Shown here: one piece after another, positions 1 to 6,255 of the stretch | Layout of the letters: each line of letters begins with the position of its first letter | How positions within the stretch are numbered: position 1 is the stretch's first letter | Source of the DNA: Armatimonadota bacterium | GTDB lineage: Bacteria > Armatimonadota > Zipacnadia > Zipacnadales > VGFC01 | DNA length: 6,255 nucleotides | Direction of reading: 5' to 3' | NCBI GenBank assembly: GCA_016869015.1 | Contig: VGFB01000245.1 | Span: forward strand, 1 to 6,255 | Position numbers and translations under genes: made by a program | Notes under the pieces: generated by a model | The model's database searches: none | Seen by the model: only the letters and a program-made list of their open reading frames with translations | Told to the model about the DNA's origin: nothing

Positions 1-3000
1 TCGTTCACCCCTACCAGAGGGAATGGGTGAAGCTGACCTACCCTCCGGTTCCCTCCCGGGTCGCTTCACACTTCGAGCTCGTCTACACCCTCGAGCTGCC
101 GGACCGCGGCGACCCGAACCAGTTCCTGTTGGAGCGCCTGTGGCGGGAGAAGCGGGCGCTGCTGCCGCCCGTCCCCCGGATGAACGACCTCGCCTGGATC
201 CCCGAATACGACGCCTTCACGCCCAACGGCGGGATCGAGGCGACGGCGGTGGGCATTGGCCTCGTCTGGGACAGCGGCCCGGCCGGGCTGGAGGGGTACT
301 TCGTCGAGCTCGGGGCGAAGATGCTGGGCAACGACTTCATCGCCGACGGCATCCTCCGGGCGCGCACGCTCCGGCCCGACGACCCGCTGGAACGCCTGAG
401 CCGGGATCTCGAGTACCTCATGCCGCGCTGCATCTGGGTCGAGATCGACGGCGACCGGTGCGCGACCTGGGTGCATCCGGCCGAGGGCAAGTTCCAGGAT
501 CGCTGGGGCGGCGAACGGTGCGCCGGGGTCCATCACCCGAGCACCTTCCAGATCGGCGCCGGGATGTTGCGGCTGTACGAGGCCACCCGCGACGAGCGCC
601 TGCTGCCCTACATCGACGGCGTCTACAACTGGTGCCGGCACTACCTCTTCACCCGCAACGGGGTCTGCGACCTGCCGTGGGCGATGTTCTCCCGCGAGGC
701 GACCGCTGTCGGCGAGAACTTCCTGCTCGGTTACCGACAGGTCTTCCGCGACGATCCCGAGCGCGGAGCCCGCGCCGACGAGGCCCTCGAACTCGCCCGC
801 ACAGCGGTCTACAAGAACCTCTGGTTCTACACCGCCGATCCCGACCCACTCGATGACCTCGACCCTACCTTCCTGAACCAGGCGACCAATGACGGCCGCT
901 GGGCCGGGCGGGTCACCTGGAACGAGGCGGGGTGGGTCCTGCGGACGATGGTGCCGGTGTACTGCGAGACCGGCGACCCGTTTCTCAAGTACCTCCTGCG
1001 GGGCTCGATCGAGCGGTACTACGCGGGCTTCCGGGACGACGGGGGAATCGCAGAGAACCTGCAGATCCTCGGCGAGATCGAGCCCAAGGGCGTCCGCACC
1101 GGGGGCTTCCCCGACGCGATGCACGGCGGCATCGTACGGCGCTGGGCGCGGCCGCTCGCTCCCGCGAAGCTGCGCGTGGCCATGGGCCGCCGCGCCGCCC
1201 TTGCCTTCTGCCTGGGCACGCGCTCTTACGACATCGACCAGTACCGCTTCGCGCCGGAGGCGAGCTTCGCGTTCCGGCTGGTCGGCCTGCCCGGCGCTCC
1301 GCAAGGGGACGCCATCGACGTGATCGCGACGGCCCCCTTCCGCGACCTCCGCGGGCGGCCCGTCACCGTGAATGGGCAATCGCTGCCCCCTGGGCGCTAC
1401 GAACCGAACCCGGCGACCGCCGGCGAGGACGTTCTGATCCGGGGCCTTCGCCCCGGGGACGTGGTCGAGATCGGCGATGCCTCGGCGGGCGTCACGCTGC
1501 CCGAGGAGCCGCTCCCCTACCGCGAGGGTCCGCCTCGCGTGGAGGCGCCGTGGAAGTCGATTGACCTGCGGAAGGCCTGCGACACGTCGCTGAAGCGCGA
1601 GTGGTGGCAGGACGACGCCTGGTTCGGTCTCAGCCCCGGGTGTCGGGAGATCTGGGGCATTCCCGTCGACCTCGTCGACCCCGAGACCAACGGCGGCAAG
1701 GACGCCGTGGCGAGGGGCGCCGTGCCGGTCGGCGAGCGCACCGGGGCGCTGTTCGCCGTGGTGGGCAGACTGCGTCGGCCGGATGACACGCCGCGGATCG
1801 GGACCCTCACCGTGGCCCTGGCGGGAGCCGAGGCGAAGCGCGTCGCCGTGAACGCCGATATTCCGTTCGACCTGACCAACGGCTTCCCGCTGCGCAGGTT
1901 CGACACGTACCTGGTGGCGGTGGACCTGGCGGGGGCGCTGCGCGTGGAGTCGGTCGCGATCGACGGCGGCATGCTCCTGGCGCTGGCGGCGGGCGATGGG
2001 CGGTCGCCCGAGGTGCGTTCTGCGCTTGCGGCGGCGGAGGCCACGCGGTTCCGCACGCTGACGGCGCGGGCGCAGCAGTACTACCAGGCGCCCACCGCGC
2101 AGTGCGTCGACGACCGCCCCTGGGCCCTCGACATGACCCGGCCGTGGCGTTTCCGGCTGACGGCCCTTCCGGCGGCAGCGGAGCGCGTGGACGCGCTGTT
2201 GAGCGCGCGCGAGGACTTCGCGCAGCTCCTGGCGCAAGTTGGCATTGGGGCGCGGGTCGATCCGACGTCCGTGACCGCCGTCGAGGTGACTGCGGGCCGC
2301 GCGAAGAGCGCCGTGGCCGTCCAGTTCGACCCGCTGGCCGGGACCGACGGGCAGCGGGGCGAGCTGCTCTTGCGGATGCCCGGGATCACCGCCGCCGGCG
2401 AGACGCGGGCCTTCGACGTGTACTTCGGTTCGGACCCCGGGCCTGCCGCGCAGCCCGCCGTGAGCCCCCGCCTCACGGCCGACAGCGTGCGGGTCGAGAC
2501 CGGGCGCGGCGGGGTGCGGTTCGAGTTCGCGCTGGACGGCGCCAACGGCCATCCCCGCTGGACGGACCTCGCCTTCGACCTCGATGCCGACGGCGACCTC
2601 CCAGAGGAGACGAACCTCCTCGGCGCCTCGGGGTTCAACGGCGGCCTGGCCGACCTCACCACCTGCACGGACTGGCTGACCTGGTACAACTTCGGGGGCT
2701 GTCAGAGCGCCCCCGCGCGCGCTCGGATCGAGAGCGCAGGCCCGGTTGCCACGACGGTATGCGTGTCCGACCTCGAGCTCTGGGGGCAGGGCGAGGCCGT
2801 CACCCTGGGAAAGCGCGAGGACGGCACGCCCTACGGCGCGTCGCCGGTCGGCGAGGCCGAGTGGCGGTTCCGCTTCTTCGCCGGCAAGCCTGTGGTGGAG
2901 CAGTGGGTGGACTACCGCGTGAGCCGTCTCGACCACGGCTGGACGCGCCCGCTGCAGGTGCGGTACGGCCTGAGCGGCTGGACGACCACGGCGACGCAGA

Positions 3001-3857
3001 CGGTCGACGGCCGGTCCCTCGCCTTCGCCGACGGTCTTGCCGTCGCCGCTCTACCGGAGGAACCGAACACCTTCCGGCCGGAGTGCATGTTCACCGCCGA
3101 CGGCAACGTGCTCCAGGTGGCGTTCAACCGGCCGGATGCCTTGGGCGAGTACTTCACCGGGCGCTGGGCCGCCCTGCCGACGAGCCAGACCCATGGCGCC
3201 TCCCTCGCCGCCGGGGCCGTCGAGCAGTCCGCCGTCGAGGCCCTCCGCGAGGGGCGCGCCATGTCGATGGAGCCCGGCCCGGCCCCCTTGGTCGCTTTCG
3301 ATCGCACCGTGGGCCGCGGGCCGGGGCCGCGACCTCAAACGCGCGAGGTCCGCATCGCCGAGGGCAACCTCAACCCCGACCCCTCCTTCGAGCGGGGCGA
3401 AGCCTTCTGGGCCCTCGGCGCGAACGACCAGGAGGCCCGCTGGACCTCCACCCACGTCTACTCGGGCGCGAAGGCCCTCGACCTCTCCTGCACCGACCGC
3501 TCCCTCTCCCTGGCCTCCACCAACGCCCGTGGGAGTCATGCGCTGAGCGTCGCGCCCAACGGCCTCTACGAGATCACCTTCCAGGCCAGGTGCACCTCCG
3601 GTGAGGGCGAGGTGCACGCGAACTTCTACGCCGCCGAACCGGGCTGCGACTTCCTCCACATCATCACCCCGATCCCGGCCGACGCCGAATGGCACGCGAT
3701 CCGCATCGAGGTTCCGACCGGCAGCTTCCGCGCGCGCAGCGAGGAGCCCGGCGTCTTCGCCCGCAGCCGGGGCCTCGCCCCGGCCCTCCGCCTCTGGACC
3801 TACCGCAAGACCCAAACGACCTACGTGGACGACGTCCAGGTCCGTCGCCTGCGGTAG
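1..3857 (+). CDS. Large multidomain carbohydrate-active-like protein, 5' end outside window
   Basis: I cannot assign a named family over the full length. The reading frame is open from the left edge (first full codon at position 3, reading VHPYQREW before the GTG at 27) to the TAG at 3855-3857, so I treat it as 5'-truncated. A GTG start at 27 is a weaker alternative: it has an AGGG 5 nt upstream but would give a protein with no signal peptide. Residues are numbered from that GTG. Residues 1-400 are helix-rich with Trp/Tyr/Asp/Glu-rich loops (NGGIEAT, TWNEAGW), like six-hairpin (alpha/alpha)-barrel glycoside hydrolases or lyases. About 400-485 is a beta-rich cap. Residues 508-660 are a beta domain opening PWKSIDLRKA with a GIPVDL strand. 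Residues 705-805 are another beta domain resembling DUF2341-type modules (VQFDP, FDVYFG). Residues 813-1000 form a further beta-sandwich-like part. Residues 1113-1276 look like a CBM4/9 jelly-roll (NPDPSFERG...W, ending TYVDDVQVRRL). A glycan-directed role is inference; no catalytic residues can be named. It converges with the minus-strand pair. Confidence 0.85.
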   Translation, partial: VHPYQREWVKLTYPPVPSRVASHFELVYTLELPDRGDPNQFLLERLWREKRALLPPVPRMNDLAWIPEYDAFTPNGGIEATAVGIGLVWDSGPAGLEGYFVELGAKMLGNDFIADGILRARTLRPDDPLERLSRDLEYLMPRCIWVEIDGDRCATWVHPAEGKFQDRWGGERCAGVHHPSTFQIGAGMLRLYEATRDERLLPYIDGVYNWCRHYLFTRNGVCDLPWAMFSREATAVGENFLLGYRQVFRDDPERGARADEALELARTAVYKNLWFYTADPDPLDDLDPTFLNQATNDGRWAGRVTWNEAGWVLRTMVPVYCETGDPFLKYLLRGSIERYYAGFRDDGGIAENLQILGEIEPKGVRTGGFPDAMHGGIVRRWARPLAPAKLRVAMGRRAALAFCLGTRSYDIDQYRFAPEASFAFRLVGLPGAPQGDAIDVIATAPFRDLRGRPVTVNGQSLPPGRYEPNPATAGEDVLIRGLRPGDVVEIGDASAGVTLPEEPLPYREGPPRVEAPWKSIDLRKACDTSLKREWWQDDAWFGLSPGCREIWGIPVDLVDPETNGGKDAVARGAVPVGERTGALFAVVGRLRRPDDTPRIGTLTVALAGAEAKRVAVNADIPFDLTNGFPLRRFDTYLVAVDLAGALRVESVAIDGGMLLALAAGDGRSPEVRSALAAAEATRFRTLTARAQQYYQAPTAQCVDDRPWALDMTRPWRFRLTALPAAAERVDALLSAREDFAQLLAQVGIGARVDPTSVTAVEVTAGRAKSAVAVQFDPLAGTDGQRGELLLRMPGITAAGETRAFDVYFGSDPGPAAQPAVSPRLTADSVRVETGRGGVRFEFALDGANGHPRWTDLAFDLDADGDLPEETNLLGASGFNGGLADLTTCTDWLTWYNFGGCQSAPARARIESAGPVATTVCVSDLELWGQGEAVTLGKREDGTPYGASPVGEAEWRFRFFAGKPVVEQWVDYRVSRLDHGWTRPLQVRYGLSGWTTTATQTVDGRSLAFADGLAVAALPEEPNTFRPECMFTADGNVLQVAFNRPDALGEYFTGRWAALPTSQTHGASLAAGAVEQSAVEALREGRAMSMEPGPAPLVAFDRTVGRGPGPRPQTREVRIAEGNLNPDPSFERGEAFWALGANDQEARWTSTHVYSGAKALDLSCTDRSLSLASTNARGSHALSVAPNGLYEITFQARCTSGEGEVHANFYAAEPGCDFLHIITPIPADAEWHAIRIEVPTGSFRARSEEPGVFARSRGLAPALRLWTYRKTQTTYVDDVQVRRLR
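3363..3851 (+). other. C-terminal CBM4/9-like carbohydrate-binding module (domain within the large gene)
   Basis: This is the part of the large plus-strand protein from the N-L-N-P-D-P-S-F-E-R-G opening to the final beta-strand T-Y-V-D-D-V-Q-V. An opening of the type N-PxxSFE-G followed by W, a central G-x-x-A-L-x-L strand (YSGAKALDL), a strand with Y-x-I-T-F-Q-A, and a last strand of the form hhDDVxh are the usual landmarks of the galactose-binding-like jelly-roll in CBM4/9-type modules. Ligand specificity cannot be read from the sequence. The module sits after a Pro/Gly-rich linker (VGRGPGPRPQ), as expected for an appended binding domain. Confidence 0.6.
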
Positions 3858-3864
3858 CCCGCAG
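3849..3864 (+). terminator. Short hairpin overlapping the stop codon of the large gene; weak terminator candidate
   Basis: CTGCGG (3849-3854) and CCGCAG (3859-3864) are exact inverted repeats separated by a 4-nt loop TAGC that contains the stop codon of the plus-strand gene. The stem is 6 bp and strongly GC-paired. There is no T-tract after it on either strand, so it is not a classical intrinsic terminator. It is mutually exclusive with the next hairpin, because both use 3859-3864. Confidence 0.25.
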
Positions 3865-3876
3865 CGTCCGCTGGGG
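3858..3876. terminator. Alternative GC-rich hairpin in the convergent gap; weak bidirectional terminator candidate
   Basis: CCC (3858-3860) with CAGC (3862-3865) can pair with GCTG (3870-3873) and GGG (3874-3876), giving 7 bp with one bulged G at 3861 and a 4-nt loop GTCC. A further small stem GGGC/GCCC lies just downstream within the same 36-bp gap (3858-3893). The position between two converging genes fits a shared bidirectional terminator. The absence of any T-run on either strand argues against Rho-independent termination. Confidence 0.25.
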
Positions 3877-3893
3877 CGGTGGCTGCCCGTCCC

Positions 3894-5705
3894 TCAGTCA
3901 TCCCCGCCGCCAGAGACCACCGTGAACGGCAGGACCAGCCGCCCCTGCGTCTCCAGCAGCCCGGCGATCGCCACGATGCGGGCCTCATGCTCGCCCGCGG
4001 CGAGGGGCCGTGGGTCGAGAGTGAGGCGGGCGTCGGGGGTGCATGACTGCACGCGCTTCCCGTCGACGAACAGCTCGAAGCGCGTGGCCGTCTCGCCGCC
4101 GACGGTGCTGGCGGTGAGGCGACGGGGCTTGCGCACCACGTCTCCGGCGGAGAGGCCCTTAGCCCGCACCTCCGGGACACGAGCCCAAGGCCGACAGAGC
4201 GGGTCGCCGACCAGCAGCTGCTGGTAGGGGCCGCGCACGGAGAGGTAGAAGGCCTCGGCGAGAGAGCAGCCGCTCGCATAGTAGACGTGAACGAACGGAC
4301 TGGGGAACTTGCCGGGGATGGCGTAGGGCTCCGCCACGGTGCCGCAGGCGCCGGCCGCGCCGTAGCGGATGAACTCGCTGAGGAGCGTCTGACCCGCGCC
4401 CGTCATCAGCCCGCCGAAGCTCGTGAGGTGGTCGCAGAACGCCCCCGGAAGAACGTGACTGCCGCTCTCCGCCCAGTTGAAGCTCGCGATGCCGATCATC
4501 GCCCCCGCGACGTCCGGCTTGCCGGGCGGCAGCACGCCGTCCAGCACCTCGCTCTTCACCCCCAGCCGGCCCAGCGCGGCCGCCGCGGAGCGGAACGTGC
4601 CCTGCCGGGTGCCCGTGCGCGCGCGATCACCGGAGACCATGTAGAAGACTGTGCCGGCGGGAGTTGAGCCGTCGGCGGCGCAGCTGGAGCGGAGGCACGC
4701 CAGGGCTTCGTCGAGGGTGTTGGCTGGACCGCCGGTGTAGGCCAGCATCGCCGAGAGGAGGTACCGGCGGCCCTCGCCCGAGGTCAACGGCTCGCCGTCA
4801 GGGCCCCACACGGTGGCGCCGCGGAACGGGCGCGGCGGCTGCGACTCGACGACAACCTCGCGCATTCCCTGCACGAGGGCCCGGAAGTCGTCGCGATCCC
4901 GCAGGCCTGCCAGGTCCGAATCGCCCTCGGTGAGAGGCGCGTTCCACCAGCCCGCATCGTAGGCCGCCGAGAGCGCCGTCATCGCGTCGTCGGCCTTGCC
5001 CTGTAACGCCAGCACGCAGGCCAGGTCGTACAGCAACTCGGGGTGAGCCGGGTGGCCATCCAGGAGCATCCGCAGCGAGGCAACGGCGTCGTCGAGCAGT
5101 CGTAGCGCTTCCGGCGCCAGCGGCGTCTTCGCCTCGTCCGCCTGCCGGCGCGCGTCCTGGTACTGCGCGAGCAGCGGATGCAGCTTCGCCCGCAGCTCGC
5201 GGTCGGCATCCGTCCACGGCGCGTCCGGCTTCTCGTTGAGCAACCGGCGAGCGTACCAGTTCGCGTCGAGGCCGAGGTACTCGGCGTTCCCGGCCAGGAG
5301 CAGCTCGTGGAAGTAGGTGCAGCCGGTCAGCGAGGCCGGCTGCGTGATGACCCGCGGGAAGCGCTTGCCGGCCATGTCGGCGCTGACATCCACGGCAAAG
5401 GGGAACCCGGCGGAGTAGACCACGTAGTCGATCTGGTCGCTGAGCCCGCGCTCCGCGATCGCCGTCAGCACGGGCCGCAGGATTCGTTCCCGAAAGTCGG
5501 CCGCCGAGATCGTCGGCTCGGTCGCGAGCCCGCTCAGGCGGATGAGGTTGCACGCCGGGACCTGACGGAGCGACGCATACTCCTCGGCGATGGCGACGGA
5601 GTCCGGACTGTCGGCGTTCACGACCAGCGCGAGGTTCTCTGGGCCGCCCCCGGCGAGACACGGCGGGGCAACGGCCAGCAGCACGGCAATCGCTCCGGCG
5701 ATCAT
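3894..5705 (-). CDS. TIGR03790-family secreted protein with an internal TPR-like insertion
   Basis: The protein has 603 residues, is complete, and matches from memory the uncharacterised TIGR03790 family, known mainly from Planctomycetes, Verrucomicrobia, Acidobacteria and some Proteobacteria and Cyanobacteria. Function is unknown. Residues 1-18 form a signal peptide (hydrophobic IAVLLAVA, cleavage likely after CLA) with an unusual n-region lacking Lys/Arg. The start is fixed: an in-frame TAG lies two codons upstream. The family core is split. Part one is residues 24-162 (NLALVVNADSPDS, DYVVYSAGFP, NWYARR). Part two is residues 293-510 (LLSAMLAYTGGPANTLDEA, HLTSFGGLMTG, GTVAEPYAIPGKFPSP, GCSLAEAFY, LLVGDPLCRPWA). 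Between them lies a helical insert, about 163-292, with a TPR-like unit (HPELLYDLACVLALQGKADD). Residues 512-600 look like an Ig-like beta domain. Family members were reported to occur in exosortase-bearing species; no exosortase or PEP-CTERM tail is seen here. It follows the URO-D-like gene by 6 nt and is very likely co-transcribed. Confidence 0.92.
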   Translation of the reverse strand: MIAGAIAVLLAVAPPCLAGGGPENLALVVNADSPDSVAIAEEYASLRQVPACNLIRLSGLATEPTISAADFRERILRPVLTAIAERGLSDQIDYVVYSAGFPFAVDVSADMAGKRFPRVITQPASLTGCTYFHELLLAGNAEYLGLDANWYARRLLNEKPDAPWTDADRELRAKLHPLLAQYQDARRQADEAKTPLAPEALRLLDDAVASLRMLLDGHPAHPELLYDLACVLALQGKADDAMTALSAAYDAGWWNAPLTEGDSDLAGLRDRDDFRALVQGMREVVVESQPPRPFRGATVWGPDGEPLTSGEGRRYLLSAMLAYTGGPANTLDEALACLRSSCAADGSTPAGTVFYMVSGDRARTGTRQGTFRSAAAALGRLGVKSEVLDGVLPPGKPDVAGAMIGIASFNWAESGSHVLPGAFCDHLTSFGGLMTGAGQTLLSEFIRYGAAGACGTVAEPYAIPGKFPSPFVHVYYASGCSLAEAFYLSVRGPYQQLLVGDPLCRPWARVPEVRAKGLSAGDVVRKPRRLTASTVGGETATRFELFVDGKRVQSCTPDARLTLDPRPLAAGEHEARIVAIAGLLETQGRLVLPFTVVSGGGDD

Positions 5706-5711
5706 GGGGCG

Positions 5712-6255
5712 CTAGCTCTCCTGCTCTTCCCGGGCATACGCGCGCGCAATGGCCGTTCGGGGATTGAACAGCTCCTCGAGGGGGCCCAGTTGCTGCTCCA
5801 GGTCGCACGGGGGCTCATAGTTGTCAAGGTCCTCGCCGTGGGCGAAGCCCTTCGCCAGTTCCACGTAGTACAGGAAGTTGCGTAAGGGAATGTCGGGCGG
5901 CACGCCGTGGTCGACGTGCGGGATGTAGCCGCCGTGCTCGTGGGCGGTGCGGAAGCGAAGGGCGATCTCGGTGCGGGCTTGCTCGCGGCTGAAGCGTAGC
6001 TCTCGCTTGTCGATGCCGCCGTGAATGAAGATGCCCGGGTAGCGCGTCAGGATCTCCTCGGGGTCGTTGCCCGCGGCGATCTCGATGGGCTGGATCCCGT
6101 CCAGGCATTCGGGGTACATCGTATCGAGGATCTGGTTGTTGTACCCGTCACAGTCCATCACCACCGCTCGCACACCGCGCTCCTTCAGGAACGCATGCAA
6201 CCGCCGGTAGCAGGGCACGAGGAACTCGCGCATCTTCGCCGGTGAGAGCATCGCC
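5712..6255 (-). CDS. URO-D-fold protein (uroporphyrinogen decarboxylase / methyltransferase family), N-terminus outside window
   Basis: The frame stays open through the right edge (the codon before the Met at 6251 is Ala), and the visible 180 residues correspond to the C-terminal half of a roughly 350-residue URO-D family protein. The ATG at 6249-6251 is therefore an internal Met. Counting from it, visible family landmarks are SPAKMREFLVPCYRRL (3-18), the VVMDCDG strand (30-36), IQPIEIAAGNDP (53-64), the YPGIFIHGGIDKREL strand and loop (71-85), and GGYIPHVDHGVPPDIPL (107-123). This C-terminal signature is typical of the broad 'uroporphyrinogen decarboxylase family protein' group seen in Planctomycetes and Armatimonadetes genomes, often near sugar-degradation genes, and not of a clear HemE. 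The fold is shared with corrinoid:coenzyme M methyltransferases such as MtaA/MtbA. Substrate is unknown. The tail after YYVELAKG (residues 136-179) is acidic and somewhat long. The protein is cytoplasmic, with no membrane segment in the visible part. It is the first visible gene of the minus-strand operon. Confidence 0.87.
   Translation of the reverse strand, partial: AMLSPAKMREFLVPCYRRLHAFLKERGVRAVVMDCDGYNNQILDTMYPECLDGIQPIEIAAGNDPEEILTRYPGIFIHGGIDKRELRFSREQARTEIALRFRTAHEHGGYIPHVDHGVPPDIPLRNFLYYVELAKGFAHGEDLDNYEPPCDLEQQLGPLEELFNPRTAIARAYAREEQES
5718..5722 (-). promoter_or_regulatory. Possible Shine-Dalgarno for the TIGR03790-family gene
   Basis: On the minus strand AGGAG ends 12 nt before the ATG at 5705 and lies inside the last codons of the upstream URO-D-like gene. 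The spacing is longer than optimal, so translation may depend partly on coupling to termination of the upstream gene, whose TAG stop ends 6 nt before the ATG. Confidence 0.4.

Noticed and set aside
27..29. GTG at 27 as the true start of the large plus-strand gene
   Set aside because: The frame remains open to the window edge with sensible codons (VHPYQREW), and no signal peptide follows the GTG, which would be odd for a CBM-bearing protein. An AGGG 5 nt upstream keeps it as a minor alternative.
23..856. An ATG-started plus-strand frame of 277 codons at the left edge
   Set aside because: Its composition is Arg/Pro-rich and low in hydrophobic residues, and it overlaps the main frame, which gives a coherent protein both upstream and downstream.
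66..2936. A 956-codon open frame on the minus strand, fully antisense to the large plus-strand gene
   Set aside because: It is in codon-for-codon register with the sense gene, so its stops would need sense TTA, CTA or TCA codons, which this GC-rich gene avoids. The translation is Arg/Gly/Ala/Pro/His-rich with no domain pattern, while the sense frame shows clear protein-like segments.
2102..3604. A 500-codon plus-strand frame within the large gene
   Set aside because: The translation is dominated by Arg, Gly, Ala and Pro with no recognisable fold. It is a GC-driven shadow of the main frame, which continues uninterrupted through the region.
5664..5669. Possible lipoprotein attachment at Cys16 of the TIGR03790 protein
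   Set aside because: The residues before the cysteine are A-P-P, which do not fit the lipobox consensus. Cleavage after C-L-A by signal peptidase I is more likely.
5178..5885. A 235-codon plus-strand frame spanning the junction of the two minus-strand genes
   Set aside because: It is antisense to strongly recognisable family motifs in both minus-strand genes, and its product has no protein-like domain pattern.
6249..6251. ATG at 6251 as the true start of the URO-D-like gene
   Set aside because: The visible sequence begins in the middle of the family's conserved region (SPAKMREFLVP), and the frame continues open to the edge, so this Met is internal.

Overview
The window is a GC-rich bacterial segment in which third codon positions are almost always G or C. 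It holds three protein-coding genes packed nearly end to end. The protein types are a very large multidomain carbohydrate-active-looking protein, a secreted TIGR03790-family protein and a URO-D-fold protein of the methyltransferase-like type. That mix, together with the base composition, suggests a Planctomycetota, Armatimonadota or similar PVC/candidate-phylum genome, probably an environmental one. This taxonomic guess is inference from gene content only; there is no rRNA or marker gene here.

Layout: positions 1-3857 (+ strand) are the 3' part of one long gene running in from the left edge. It encodes at least 1284 residues: an all-helical, probably (alpha/alpha)-barrel N-terminal region, several beta-sandwich-like modules, and a C-terminal CBM4/9-like jelly-roll. 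A 36-bp gap (3858-3893) follows, rich in short alternative hairpins. Two minus-strand genes converge on it. A partial URO-D-family gene (5712 to the right edge) lies upstream, and a complete 603-residue TIGR03790-family gene (3894-5705) starts only 6 nt after its stop codon. The last two are almost certainly co-transcribed.

Working together: the plus-strand protein looks like an enzyme or binding protein acting on a polysaccharide. The TIGR03790 protein has a signal peptide, so it acts outside the cytoplasm. The URO-D-like protein is cytoplasmic, and its relatives include both uroporphyrinogen decarboxylase and corrinoid-linked methyltransferases. A shared pathway (for example handling a methylated glycan) is possible but not shown by the sequence. 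No RNA genes, CRISPR arrays, insertion sequences, attachment sites or long repeats were seen. All intergenic space totals 42 bp, so no large non-coding stretch needs explaining.
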